Shown here one piece after another: positions 32,801-45,380 of a stretch of 64,000 nucleotides of DNA. A program made the position numbers and the translations under genes. Origin of the DNA: Eleusine coracana subsp. coracana (taxonomy: Eukaryota > Streptophyta > Magnoliopsida > Poales > Poaceae); the NCBI GenBank assembly GCA_032690845.1, contig CM064430.1, positions 1,908,949 through 1,972,948 on the forward strand. Direction: 5' to 3'. Position 1 is the stretch's first letter; each line of letters opens with the position of its first letter. The notes below the pieces were generated by a model that did no database searches, had not been told where the DNA came from, and worked only from the letters and a program-made list of their open reading frames with translations.

Positions 32801-33273
32801 ATAAGCAAAAAAAAAATCAGGTCCTTGCCTCTTTCTTTAAGGAGTTCTGTGCCTCAATCTTGGGCTGATTTCCCTTCTTGGCTTCAGTTTTCAGATGATA
32901 GTTTGAGTTTCTACCTTGCTGGTGGAAAGAACATAAGTAAATAGGAGAAATTGCTCAAATTTTCATAAACCAGTTCCAAATAGAACCATATAAACAAGAG
33001 TTCAAGGGAGTGAAAAATTTACCAGCTTAGGTTGATTAGCAGCTTTCTGTGAAGGGCGCGGCGCAGTCTTCGTATCTTTTTCCTCAAAATCACTGCCATT
33101 TTACAAAAACAGAATATCCTCAAGACCATTGCAGAAACGATACAAAAGTGACACAATCTGCTGAAGCAAGCTCATGTATCCAACCTCTTAGAACGCTTGT
33201 GCCTTGCTGGGGCATTGGAAGGCTTCACTGGTTTAGTGAAGGGCGCGTGCCCTTTCTTCTCTAGTGCCGCCAT
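29864..33273 (-). CDS. MIP1-type leucine zipper plus DUF547 protein
   Basis: Eleven coding exons (minus strand): 33273-33185, 33092-33023, 32918-32829, 32622-32506, 32421-31954, 31725-31319, 31227-31128, 31035-30976, 30869-30783, 30675-30538, 30187-29864; all join in frame to 649 residues. A leader intron (about 33443-33312) is likely. The ternary-complex-factor MIP1 leucine zipper lies at about residues 70-165 (NSLKKEILQLEMHLKDQ, VVRGALEKALG, ATLELEIKHLEQHLLTLYRK). A Ser-rich linker follows, then DUF547 at about 414-545 with KLAFWINIHNALLMHAYL, ISGRTINAAVIQG and HPRIK. The C-terminal region contains RVYTPKRLSQQLE. Some plant DUF547 proteins are tied to stress responses or signalling; this one is not characterised. 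The third coding intron appears to use a GC donor. Confidence 0.9.
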
Positions 33274-33620
33274 TTCTGTTCTTCAGACACCTTGTCTGGA
33301 CCAACCAAGAACTGAAACGGACAAGGAAAACCAAACCAATCAACAGCTGCGAGCAAGAACTAATCTCGTGCAAAGATAGAAAATAGAACGAAATTGCAGA
33401 GCATAAAACAACAACAGAACTCACATAGTTTGTTGCTGCTCACCTTCAAAACTGATGGTTCAGTCAGGCAGAGAGAGAGAGAAAGAGAGAGAGAGGACAG
33501 AGGAGGAGGAGGGCTCCCAAAATGATGCGAGCGAGTAGAATGGTGCCTTCAGAAGAAGAAAGCCGCGCTAGGCTCCAACAAGGCTTGCCCTGTACATCTA
33601 CAACCATCACTAACAACTCT
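33274..33620 (-). promoter_or_regulatory. 5' UTR with leader intron of the DUF547 gene
   Basis: A likely leader intron runs from the donor GAAG|GTGAGC (exon ends at 33444) to the acceptor TTTCAG|TTCTTGG (exon starts at 33311). The upstream leader exon contains an (AG)n purine run at about 33468-33494. The transcription start was not located. Confidence 0.5.
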
Positions 33621-36600
33621 TCGGGTCAAAGGCCTAATAAGCGTGACATTTTGCAAGGGAAAAGCCTCTTTAACTGCAGAATCACACAAAATCACTGACT
33701 GATAGGAGTAGTATTTATGTTTGTGTGCCTACCAGCAGAAAGGCATTGACCATGACATCTAAAATAAATAATATTGCCACAGACTCTGCCCTGTTTCTTT
33801 CCTTGTTGTGAGGATAGCAGTTGATGATACTGCATTAACTACTAGTACTGCACCTTTTGGCCAAGGTCAGAGAAATTTAGTCCTGGATGGCTGTAGTTCT
33901 TGAATCTTTGATTCACAGAGACAGCTACTGTATGCAAAACTAGGAAAAGTTAGTAGTACAACTTTTTGAACTTTGCTTGGTTATTTGTGTGTCGGTTTTG
34001 CCCCTCACTCTCTACGCAATGACCATGATATAATAATGATTTCAGGTACTGCGAGCCACAGACAGGCAAGAGATTACAGCAATATACTAATGCGAAATCA
34101 TTGTCTCCTCCTAATAGAGCCAAGGTTTAGTGCCAAATGACAACGCAAACGTTAGGGGTGCCCCTTGCCCTGCCAACCTATCTGCGGGTTTTCAGCTGTA
34201 GAATACTTACGCACCACGATATATTTGTGCACACCAGGCCGTGAAAAATACAAGACAGAAATACAATATTTTAAATCATGTCGGTGCTTATCCTCTGCTA
34301 ATCCTGGTAAACATGAACCGCAAGATTTCCTGATGTGACAGAGGGAGTCACTAAAAAAATCTTGTACTAGTACAGTTCTGGTTTTGCTTTTTCACATGAA
34401 GAAAGACACGTGGAGATCTTTGTGACCCTGATGGACAGGTGAAACACACGAATGTAAGAGATATGCTGGTAACGTCATTCAGAGCTACTCACAAAGAATG
34501 GACCTTTGACTATCCATTTATCTAGCATATGTCTGAATCACACTTGTATTTGACTGCACAATTTTCTTGATATGAAATTTCAATGTAGCAAATTAATTAC
34601 ACTCATACGTGTATTAATTAGTTTCATGCAAATGATTTGCTGCACTACCTAGTAATGTAGTGGAATTTTTCAGTACTATTTGATTCCAAAGGTAAGTATA
34701 TCCCCGAACTTTCCCCCCTCTTAAAAGCATGTAGCCCAAAGATCCTTCTCCAATAGCAGCGTAGTGCTAAAGCACCTACAAATAACAGCGAAAAAAAGAG
34801 AGAAAAGCATTCCACAACATGCATCAAATCGGTGGTAGTAGACCCCACTCTGAGAGATGAACCAGTCATTAGAGACAAAACCCTGTTTTGTCCTAAGAAT
34901 GTTTAAACCTTCTTGAGGAGCACACACAAAGCTAAAAGGATGGAAGGGAAAGGCGCCTCAAAAGTGGCGAAAGTTGGGATAAAAGGAGCTCGTGGCTGTG
35001 CCCCAAGGAACGAAAACAAGCCTCGCGCTGTTGGGTGTTTGCGCTTGTTTTTAATTTTCGCCTCTCTCTCAAAAGGAAAGCCCATGCAACCAAAGTACTT
35101 GTCCTCTGCCATGAGGGAGCTTCTTGCTTGGCATTTGTCGCAGGAATAATTCTTTTTGCGGAGTGTTTCATCTGCGTGTCGCATTTGGATGAGGCGTGGG
35201 GCTCTTTGCATTTGAGAAGCATGGGTTTAGCGGGAACGGCCTATGCGACGGAGAAGAAGAGAACAAAAGGCGACTCGTCTAGGAAAATTAAGTCTAACCT
35301 ATAAACTAATCATCCCTCTAATTTTATTATTGCCGATGCATGTTCATCTGTCGTCATAATTCAAAACTCTAATCGCAAATGCTTCAAGAAAATTTAAACG
35401 ACGTACGACCACCATGCAAATTTCTAAGGGTATGTCACTCTGTACAGTTCTCCAATTTGAAAATAATAATACATAAGGATATATGTTACTATATTAAAAA
35501 CAGTTAGGATCCGATCAGATCGACAGAATACGACCAAAATCTTGAGTCAGCATTCACGTTACCGGTTGCGCTTCTTAGTATTGCAGTGTCCTTTAATTGT
35601 CCAAATGATCATAAGATGATGCGAAACTCATTGTTTATATCTGTCCAGCCCCTGCAAGATAACAAGATTGACAGACAGCAAGACAGCCGGACATGCTCGC
35701 AAGCCTGATGAGACTTGGAATCTTAAGACCGAATTATATTTTTCCAACACCGCAAATCTCACATGGATCTTCGCAGATCTGAGGCTTCATATCGTCTGAA
35801 CCGAAGAGATTTACTGCTACAAGTCTAGTTGTTAAAGCCGTGGTCAGTGTAGATGCCCCTTCAAGTCCTCTGTTTTGCAGGAGACCGATATCTTAACTAG
35901 GAGTACTATATTAGCTTGGTTTCAGTGACAAACATAAGAACAACTGGCCTGACATGGTGTCGAAAGTTTAGAAATTTGTTATCCTTTACTATTGAGACTG
36001 AAAGACTAACTCTCATGTAACATTAAATGTTCAGAGACTAAAACCCTACTACTTAAACTCGGCCTTGATCTTGCCTCAATGTGCCTACACCTCCAAGTGT
36101 GCAATGTTTAGTCTCTCCAAGGTCTTCGTCTAGGTTGTCACGCCGGTTTCTTCTTGTTTATTGCAAGGTCAAAAGACAGGAGAATCCAATGTCTTCTACC
36201 GAAGTCCATAGTGATGCCATCTAAGCAAGTTCTTTAACCTAGTAATCTCTCTCAGCTGTTGTTACCATTCTAATCATCTCCTTTTTAATTAAAGGCCCGC
36301 CGACAAATGAATAGAGAGAGGTCGGTCTTTTGTACTATCTCTGTCCACTTTGCAATGGCAATTTGTTCTGGATGCACTCTATATCAAGTGGAAACAATAC
36401 TCCACCAATAATTTGTAAACAAAAACATCGTATGAGCACATACATACAAGTACACAACAAAGTGGTAGTGCTTATACAATATCCTTCAAACTTGGTCCTT
36501 CAAAACTTTTCTTTTTTTGCACTCAATCATTTTTCGTCTCGCATTTTGTGCTACACAACAAAACTTCAACTACTTCATTCCAATGAAAAAATATTAAATG

Positions 36601-37388
36601 TTTTCAAAAGCCACTGTAATATCAAACGGAAGCGCGGAACAAGAAGAACCTGCAGGCTTCAATGAATTGAAAGCATCTCAATTACCAACACAAAACACTA
36701 TACTACTCCTAGATAGTGTAGGGCTAAACCAAACGAATTTATGAAACAGACCAGATTCACCGGGGATCGTGACCATCAGTGTGCATGCATGCACGTAAAA
36801 GCAGAAAAGGTCAATGATACGTGCGGCCTCAACTTTTTTTTTCTTCTTGGGTGCACACACATACAGAGACATCAAAGAACACGAATGGGAAAAATCAAAC
36901 CGAAAGGCCATGCAACAAAAGCCAAAAGGGTATGAGCAAGCTAAAGAGGGACAAAAAATAAAAAGGGATTCAAACGCGCACGGCAGGCAGGAAAGAAAAT
37001 TTTGCGAAAAGGCGAAAAGAAGAAACAAGGTGAGGAAAAATTGCCAGATTTTGCTATGTCTTTTTCGACCAAAGATGCGACATACTGCATAGAATTATTC
37101 TCCACTAGCCGGAGAGGATTATTCCTTTGTTGTAACAACAGGCAGTTCGTGATTTTAATAATACCAAATGCGCATGTGTTATACATGAGAAAAAAGTGGA
37201 TTGTAATTTGAAATAGTTGGGGATAATTTGATCAGACCTACTGTATCAAATTATAGCGAGGCAAACATTGGCGACCATGCCTTTTGTTCACAGTGCCGAC
37301 TTTGGGGGATTGCTTTGCTTATCATCGTCAGTTTCTGCTGCAACTGATCCACGACCAGTGGACCACGAGACAAGTGCGTGAAGAGTAA
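33621..37388. other. Intergenic region
   Basis: Mixed AT-rich sequence. Open frames at 34645-35304 and 36330-37211 show no domain, no signal peptide pattern and no splice-supported continuation. No RNA gene was recognised. Confidence 0.5.
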
Positions 37389-37968
37389 GGGTGTGTTTGT
37401 TTTGAGGGTAAGGTTGGATTGGATAGGGTCATCCACATTTTTCTGGATGAGATGATCCAAGTTATGTGTTTGATTGGGTGGATTGGATGATCCAGATTCG
37501 TGTTTGGTTGGATGGATAAGAATAGATAGGACAAGATGAAATAATTAAATTATATATCTTATTATTAAAAAATAATAATTAATTATACACTAATTAATAT
37601 AATCTAACATTTATTGGTCTTAATCCTATTTTAATAATTTTTAATCAATAATAAAAACATTAATTATCATTAATTCTAGTATGATTAAACTCTCATCATG
37701 TACTAATCAACATTTTATTGGTTATTAATAATAATATCATAGTAAATCATACTAATAATATTTAATTATGTTAGTAATCATCATCGTTACATAAGTTGGA
37801 TAGTCTTATCCGGTCATTTTTGCTGGATAGACTCATCCAGAATCTTAGAGGAATATTCTCATTCCAATCTATCCCAATGCATCCTGACGATGAATCAAAC
37901 ACTGGACTGGATGATTCTATTCAAACCTATCCAATCCAATCCAATCCAGCGAAACAAACGTCACTGCT
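37389..37968. mobile_element. MITE-like inverted-repeat element
   Basis: The left end GGGTGTGTTTGTTTTGAGG...GGATTGGATAGG is matched in inverted orientation by the right end (CCTATCCAATCC ... GAAACAAACGTCACTGC). The interior is AT-rich. A TAA precedes the left end, but no matching duplication follows the right end, so assignment to PIF/Harbinger or hAT remains open. Confidence 0.55.
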
Positions 37969-38095
37969 CATTACCGCTGTTTTCCCCACTTTCCTGGGAT
38001 TGAGCTGTGGACTCACTAGATAAAAAAAATGCTACGCAGCCCTTCTGGTGGTAGCCATGCATGTACTAAATACTAGTATTTTTTAGATAATAGTA

Positions 38096-38825
38096 CTCCC
38101 TCCTTCCAGGTATATAAGGCGTAACCCTCTGTAGCACCGAGACCAAGGAATTTAACTGCTAATCGTAACTCTTCTCTGTATACGCTTCGATTTCTGCGGG
38201 CTCTTAAAATCTGCATGGGGATGTCGCGTCATGGGTCCACCACTAACTAACTATGATGCGGGATCACAGCTTAACTCTGCATGCACGCTTTTTGCTCGCC
38301 CGCATGCGCGCGCAAGTCGCCAGCCTTCCCGCGATAATTTCGATCAACCCCGCTAGGCCTGCTGTAAAAAAAACGAAAAACAAAAATTGTTGTCCCGCCA
38401 TAATCTTCTCCCGCCATGGTTTCCATGCTGATCAAAAAATGAAAACGGATTGAGAATCCAGCCCGCCGAAAAAACGAAATAAAAAACTTGCCGCCTGAAA
38501 CGATTGAAAACTCTCTGGTGTCGCCGTCGTCGAAAGGAACTGCTCTACTCCAGTGTTATGTAGATGATGGATAGAACTATCGGGAGTTGGGATCGTCTTG
38601 CTAGTCATGACGTTACTTGCTCCGTATAAAAAGAACAGAAGCTACCGGGTGAACGTGAAGAGGCAGCGACGAAAGAACCGAAGCAACATGCAAGTTAATG
38701 ACGTAATTAAGATTCCTAATACCCAACAGCCATGCACACAACACGAAGGCGTCAACTAACATGCGCCCTATATATCTGGAATTCTATTTCCTACTAATGC
38801 GCCTGATATACCTGGAAGGAGGGAG
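38096..38825. mobile_element. Large Stowaway-like element (730 bp)
   Basis: Terminal inverted repeats of about 27 bases agree at 26 positions: both ends read CTCCCTCCTTCCAGGTATAT followed by AAGGCG or CAGGCG. TA flanks it at 38094-38095 and 38826-38827. It is longer than most Stowaway MITEs. The interior (including the frame at 38253-38453) shows no transposase. Confidence 0.85.
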
Positions 38826-38827
38826 TA

Positions 38828-40055
38828 CTATGTAGGAGTACTAAATAGTAATTGTACTCCTGTTCTTCGACCTGAGTACGGTTCTAGGCTTGCCCGAACT
38901 GAAACATCTCCTGGGCTCCTGGCTCGACAATTTACTCCAACCTGAGCTTCAAATTTCAAAACTTGGTTACTGAACCACAGTTAAATCACTCGCGGCGACA
39001 CTCACTTGCATGTAGCCTGACCCTGACGAAACTAGCCTGTCATGAGTCGTGCCTCCTCTTTGAAACCTGCATCCAAAAGCGGGCACTCCTGGAGGAGGCA
39101 GGGCAGAGGGATCCCCTGCACCTGCATGGCGTGCAATTCATTGCGTTCATTTCATCGTCACCAACCTCCTGGACGCGATGCAGAGTCGCAGCAGGCTTCA
39201 ATGCGTTTTCTGAGCAGGGCAAGGGAGCCGAGGCGAGTCTTCGTTCGGTTGCACATAACTGTAGCACGAAAGATTCAGCCATGCCAATACAGAGTTCTGG
39301 ACAGTGAGAGCTCTGGTCCCAGTTCCAACAGCTATATAGCTGTACCGTAGCTGTGCAATACTACATGCATACACATACAGATACAGTGTGTCTGTGTACA
39401 CGTCAGGTCCTAGAAATACCAAGCAAAGCATGGCGACACAGATGTGATTGCCATTGATGGACACTGGACTATTTAGCACAAACTAATGCTAAGCTTAACA
39501 TAGTACTGTACTTATAACTGTTATAAGTTGTTGTGAAGTTCAGTCAGTACTAAAACAACATAAGACAGTGTGCAAAAACTTGTCGCTGCACCTGTTCCTG
39601 CTTGTAGATTTTTTTTTTTTTTGATAGGTCTACTTGTAGAATTGACTAGACACATGGTTGATCCGTCATTCAATATTCATCAAGGCATTTCGGCTCAACC
39701 TGTTCATCAATTTTTTTTGATGAAAAAAATATATAGATAAACCTCAGTAAAATGTTTGGTAAAGTTAAAAATGTTACAGCCGAATTCACAGTAAAGTACC
39801 ATTCATAAGTAGCGAATAATCAAAAGTTTGATTTCTGTGCGAAGAAATCAGGGAATCATTTTTGACTTCTTAATACAAGAAAAAACAACACACACACTCT
39901 CAGTTAGAAAGCACCTCTAGTGACCCTACATACTCTTCTTCACTCTCACCCGAGTCTCTAACAATTTTGTGGACAACCATTATCATTAGGCATCGTTACC
40001 TTATACTAATTTGCAAACAACACTATACACTAACTTTATTAGAAAAAACGTTTGA
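38828..40055. other. Intergenic region, 3' flank of the BTB gene
   Basis: Open frames at 38963-39479 lie on both strands over one another and have no family likeness. Nothing else is supported. Confidence 0.5.
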
Positions 40056-42578
40056 TCAGTGCCTCCCCGATCGCGTCGACAAGCTCGCCTGCTGCTCGGC
40101 GTAAGGCCTGACGAAGGTCCTCCTCCACCACACCTCGAACGCTCTCTGAAGATTCGGGCAACTATCCCCAACCTTCAAGAACCTGCCCAGCCATGCGAGC
40201 AGCACCGCCTGCTGATCCTCCAACGGCAGCGTCAGGATGGTCTGCCCGATCCCATCCTCCACGGCCTTCCGGTCGAAGGACCGGCAGCCATGCTGTAGCC
40301 ACCTGTAATCGTCCATGAGAGGCTGCAACCAAACATCTAACAACTGTTGCCTCGTCTCCTTCAACGGCAGCGCCTCACCTTTGCCAATTGCAACAAAGAG
40401 CCTCGCAGTGACGCAGCTCACCAGGTGCCGGTGCATGACTGGTATCTTGCTGTGCAGTTCGGCCAGCTCGCATTGCCTGGCCCAGATGACTGTCAACTCA
40501 TCGGCTGCATTCCTGTCTGACAAAATCTCGGCTAGCCATAAGAGGTTATCAGCCTCCAGAGTGATCTTTCTGAATATTGATTCTTTGTTGTCTGAAGATT
40601 GTTCAGCAAACTCCGGACTGGAAGCTTGACGGAACAATGTTAGTAAGGATTCCAGACAATCCCGGCAACAACTGTACAAGGTCGTGACACAGGAGTCTAC
40701 TGAACTCTTGGCGCAGATGTTGTTCTCCTTCAAGAGTTTCAGGACCAGAGATTTCATCTCACGACGCCCTCTGTCTTCGCTGCTCTTTAGCACCAACTCA
40801 ATGATACGCGCAAGCGTATCGTTTGGCGGACTTTTTATGTCAGATGTCACTCTTTTAAGCAGAGGGTTGACTCTGTAGCTCTCACTGTTCAGTTGCCTTA
40901 TGGAGGACACCACATTTTCTTCCTCTTCACCGACCCATGGAGCTGCTTCCAGGTAATCTAAGCATGACGTGATGCATGCATGGAAGCCCAGTAATTCTGC
41001 AACCTGAACAAGAAACAAATCAAGCAAAATGAGATATGCTACAAAGCACAAGAATATGTAGTACAATAGTACACTATTAAGTCAAATGTGCTTTATATAA
41101 TCCAGTATTCCAGTGCATTGTCCTTATCTAGCCACATTGTAAGATATCCACAAGTTTCAGATAGTAATGCTCTGGATAATATTCAGAGGAATTGTTTAAC
41201 ACGCATGGAAACTGACCAACTCTGAATCGAGTCATACAATACATTATGGTTATCAGATACTAAACAGAAGTGATTGTATCATAGAGATATTGCTACATAT
41301 CAAACGCAGCAATAAATACAGCAGCATGAAACAGATATCAAGAACAGAATCAGCTGCATCCAATCAGAATTCACATATCTTCAAGAAAAGAATTTCCATT
41401 GCATCTCACTTACTACGTTCTAAATACGTGCAGACGAGTGAATTTTCAGTGGGCAAAAGGCACATTAATTTTCGTCGTTTGGATTCACTTGAAACATCAA
41501 GTGTTCCGTATCTGTAAGCCATATTTTTTAATTGATTAATTCAGATAATATCTACAAAATGCTGAATTAACAATCCGTTATATGTCCATATGGTCATGTA
41601 AATATGTAACAAAATAAAGATAATTATCGAAGTTTTGTCTAATTGACAAGAAGCAGTGCCCAATACTGAACATATTTTGTCAAGAAAAAGAAAATAATGT
41701 GATGTTTTATTTTGAAAAAATGATAATTACTTTTTTGAGGAGTTAGGATTTAAATAGTGCTTTTGATGAGTCTATACAAATCCCAAATATGAATTATGCT
41801 GCAGTATAAATACCCCTACTTAGATGAGGAATTTGTGGTATATCTGTCTAAGTAGCATTTGGTTCATAAAATTCTTCAACATTTGTGAATAACTTGAACT
41901 AGAATATATATAGAGATAAATCAAGTAACTGCCACAGTTAAAGACCTTCAAGATTCGCAGAACTCGTGCAACATTCTGCTTCATCAACCTCTGCTTGACA
42001 TCCTTGCAGTACATCAACCCAACTGTTTCAACATAAATCTCCACATCCTCACAATCTGGTACCTCAATGCACGACACTGGAGATTGCCTCGAGATCCTAT
42101 CAGCAAATAAAGTGCTATTCTCAGCAAGAATGTTCTTGTGAACAATCATCTTCACAGCGACCCCTTCTTTGCCATATAGCACAACCTTCAGATCACTCGT
42201 GCCAAGCTGTCCAAAACCGACAGAGATCTTATGTTGCTTTGGTCTCTTCTCGGGTGCCGGAGTTGGCTTCGGTGGATCAGGGACAGCATCATCTGCTGGG
42301 GGGCATACTTGCTCATTGGAATTGGTTCTAGACCTAGTAGGAGTAGAATGTGCCCCCTTCTCTGACGAAACGGTCGGCGTCCTCTGTACTGAGGAGGCCT
42401 TTGATGCAGCAGGGGATGCTCCCCCTCTCTGTCTTCCCATCTGATTTGGGTTCTTGTTTGTCTTCTGGAGCGCGGCCTGTGATGGGCAGCACCAGAATCC
42501 GTCTGGGGTGACGGCGATGGGGACGTTTCTGATCCTCGGTGGCTGACCATCCAGCCTTCCAATCTTGAACTCTGCCAT
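40056..42578 (-). CDS. BTB/POZ domain protein (plant At1g63850-like type)
   Basis: Two exons, 42578-41946 (211 codons) and 41003-40056, joined in phase 0 at TTGAAG|GTCTTT and TTCAG|GTTGCA, giving 526 residues. The N-terminus MAEFKIGRLDGQPPRIRNVP and a low-complexity Ser/Pro linker precede the BTB fold (about residues 125-240), with DLKVVLYGKEGVAVKMIVHKN-type strand/helix pattern, FADRISR and the family block VLRILKVAELLGFHACITSC across the splice site, then LDYLEAAPW. The C-terminal half is helical (LLWLAEILSDRNAADELTVI, HRHLVSCVTARLFVAIGKGE). BTB proteins commonly serve as substrate adaptors for Cullin-3 ubiquitin ligases. This family lacks a clear NPH3 domain, and its specific role is not known to me. 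An upstream leader intron ending near 42680 is possible. Confidence 0.88.
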
Positions 42579-43600
42579 GTCGATCTAATGTTCAGAGAAA
42601 GCTCGACTGAAACAATTTTTTGACCTTCTGAGATTCAGGTGCGGTCTATGATGTATAACTTGTATGCAGACCTGAAACCCAAGAGTTGAACTGCTTAGTT
42701 CACATTTCACGAGTCAATTACTGGATAAGAACATGTATTCTGTCAGACTTCTGTGAATCACTGAGCTAGGGATATTTGTAACAAAGAAACAAGAGAACTT
42801 GCCATCATTTTTCAGGCCTTTTTGTTCTTTTTATCCCCCAGTAATAAGATAAGTAAAAAAAGACAGTATGCACCTAATCCTCATCCTTCCCATGAAGTAG
42901 AGTTTGAGAGTATCAAACCTCAGCTCATCCAAAATACTTCTACAAGTAGTTTCCTAGCACTCCTCATCTCTACTAATCGATTTTTAGTTATTGAGCCAAC
43001 TGAAGAATACTTCCACTATTAGAACGCTAGAAGCCAACAAACTGGAAGCACGAGGAAAGCGACAGCCACAAATTGAAGGCAAGAGCAAACAAGAGCAGCA
43101 GAGCAGGGAACCAGGTACCAAGAGCACACACAGACACCACCCCTCCCACATTCTTCAGCCCCCATTCCATCACACAAGTGTCCAATCTTTCATCACACGC
43201 AGACAGAACTGAACCCAACACTACTTCAAGAACCAGCAAAACATAACAGAAAACAAAGAAATCAAGCCGCAGGATCGAGCAGTAACCACCTCACTCACAT
43301 CCAGTTCAGCTCAGCTCGGTCCCTGCCACACCAGTTAATCAACACGGCGAGAAAGCCTCACTCGCAGCCACAACATTCCTCTCCTCTCACAGAGTTAGCA
43401 AAGCCAGGAAGTAAGAAATGTAGAGAGCGAGAGAGAGGGAGCACAATGGCAGATTACCTATCAACCCATACCCATCTCCTTTTCCCTTCGCCAATGAGTG
43501 ATGTCCTCCCTTTAACCTGCTACCACACCGCACCTGCTATCATGGCGCCCTCCTCCTCCTCCTCATCCCCAGTCAAGATCTCTCTTTTTTTTCAGCTCTC
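42579..43600 (-). promoter_or_regulatory. Probable 5' UTR and promoter of the BTB gene
   Basis: TTGGGTTTCAG|GTCTGC (about 42673) and TTGTTTCAG|TCGAGC are candidate leader-intron acceptors in minus-strand sense. An AG-rich purine run lies near 43425-43440. No TATA box was fixed. Confidence 0.4.
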
Positions 43601-44285
43601 TTTTCTTGCCTCCTCGTAGGCTCACACTGACAGCGATCTCTCAAAGTCTCAACCCCGGTGTGCTGCGTGTACCGGCAGCAGCTGACTGCGTGCTATACTA
43701 CGACTACCAGAGCTCCGAATCTAACGGCGCTGTAGCGCGTCGCTTCTGGCGTTTTGATCTCTCTGACTGGTCTCGGCTCGGCGGCAGAGCAGAGCTGAGA
43801 GAGATGCTTCAGGCAAGCGTCTCCTCCTACGGCGTTTGTCTGTCTGTCTGTCCTGAGCTTAACTGGGATTCTCATCTCAGACTTGTCGTCGCAAAGGTTC
43901 CCGTTTTTTACTTTTACTGCACAACTCTCGGCCACCAGTGGGTCCTAGTTTACCGCGCTGATGCGCGGGGCCCACATGCCAGTGAGATTACAGCCTTTCT
44001 ATTTTACTGTGGTATGCGTGCAGCACAGCAGAGTTGGTTTCTCGAATCTGGAGGCGCTTGACTGCCACTGGTACAATTACGTGTAGATTTCCCCTCGTTG
44101 GGGGGTTAAAGGCAGAGATTTTCAAAGATGCCTTTGGAAGATGTGGGCAACTACTCCTACCAGACATTAGCAACCGGAAACTGAAATGGATAACAAATGG
44201 TCCAAAGTTTCTTCAAGTTAGTCGAAAAAGCATGCATTTGTTTTGTTATTTGTAGCAGTTTGCTTATCCTTTTAATGTTGAGAGC

Positions 44286-45129
44286 TGTTGAACCATAAGT
44301 AAATTGTTCATCTTTTCCCATCAGTTTAGGTTTTTAGGTGTAACTGATTGGTTCATAATAGCTTAACATGGTATCAGAGTCAGAGGTCTTGAGTTTAAAT
44401 CCTGGTAACTGCATATTTTGCCGCGTCGCTCCTATTTTCACATTTGCGCCTCGAGGAAGCTGCACGTGAGAGGGAGTATTGAACCATAAGTGAATTGACC
44501 ACCCTTTCCCATCAGCTTAGGCTTCTGGGTGCAACTAGTCGGTGCATAGTAATTTAACATGATATCAGGTCAGAGGTCTTGAGTTCAAGTCCTGACGATC
44601 GCATATTCCGCTGTGCCGCTCCTATTTCCACGTTTGCGCCCTGAGGGAGCTGCACGTGAGGAGGAGTATTGAACCATAAGTGAATTGTCCATCCTTTCCC
44701 ATCAGCTTAGACTTTTAGGTGCAACTAGTCGGTGCATAGTAACTTAACATGGTATCAGATCAGAGGTCTTGAGCTCAAGTCCTGGCGACCGCATATTCCG
44801 CTGCGCCGCTCCTATTTCCACGTTTGCGTCCTGAGGGAGCTGCACGTGAGGAGAAGTGTTAAACTATAAGTGAATTACCTACCCTTCTTCATCAGCTTAG
44901 ACTTTTGGGTACAACTGGTCGGTGCATAGTAGCTTAACATGGTATTAGGTCAGAGGTCTTGAGTTCAAGTCCTGACGACCGTATTTTCCGCTGTGTTGCT
45001 CCTATTTCCACGTTTGCGCCTTAAGGGAGTTGCACGTGAGAGGGAGTGTTGAACCATAAGTGAATTGCTCATCCTTCCCCATCAGTTTAGCCTTTTGGAT
45101 GCAACTGGTCAGTGCATAATAGCTTAACA
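44286..45129 (+). mobile_element. SMART/TRIM-type small LTR retrotransposon tandem array (5 LTRs, 4 internal regions)
   Basis: Five 83-bp LTR units are evenly spaced: 44286-44368, 44477-44559, 44667-44749, 44857-44939 and 45047-45129. Each has the form TGTTGAACCATAAGTG...AGCTTAACA with small changes. After each of the first four LTRs comes TGGTATCAGAG or a close variant, the primer-binding site complementary to initiator tRNA-Met. Before each later LTR is a purine tract (GAGAGGGAG type). Internal regions are only 107-108 bp and non-coding. The array is flanked by AGAGC on the left and GGAGC on the right, an imperfect 5-bp duplication. Such tiny elements are known in grasses and can form tandem arrays. 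Confidence 0.88.
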
Positions 45130-45130
45130 G

Positions 45131-45380
45131 GAGCATCAAATTTTCAATCGATTGAAAATCAAGGTTCCTTTCAATCAACGCTTTTAGCACTTGGATCTAG
45201 ATCTAATAGATAAAAAAGACAAAACTTTTTTATAATCTATACATAATACTAATTAATACAAACAATCCTATAAATAAATAAATAAATAATAAAAGAAAAA
45301 AAATACAAAGCCTACCTCAAAACCGTCGACTGAAAGTTTCCCTAATTTCAATTGATTGAAATTTAGAATTGCCATTGGGT
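45131..45380. mobile_element. MITE-like element abutting the SMART-like array
   Basis: The left end CAAATTTTCAATCGATTGAAA and the right end CAATTGATTGAAATTTAG are mutually inverted, and each contains a palindromic TTTCAATCGATTGAAA-type motif. The interior is AT-rich (TAAATAAATAAATAA). It resembles the insertion at 8649-8831. Exact borders are uncertain. Confidence 0.5.

Noticed and set aside
34903..35304. Overlapping frames on both strands near 35 kb
   Set aside because: Neither strand shows a domain, a plausible splice partner or a promoter; probably chance or an old unrecognised repeat.
37389..37968. Confident superfamily assignment of the 37.4-kb element
   Set aside because: The terminal repeats are visible, but no matching target duplication was found, so I list it only as MITE-like.
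43606..44061. Plus-strand open frame of 151 residues upstream of the BTB gene
   Set aside because: It begins at a TTG rather than an ATG, has no recognisable domain and overlaps the likely promoter side of the minus-strand BTB gene.
44365..44410. Additional tRNA genes in the 190-bp repeats (box A/B-like text)
   Set aside because: TGGTATCAGAG is the primer-binding site complementary to initiator tRNA-Met; the surrounding bases do not fold into a cloverleaf.
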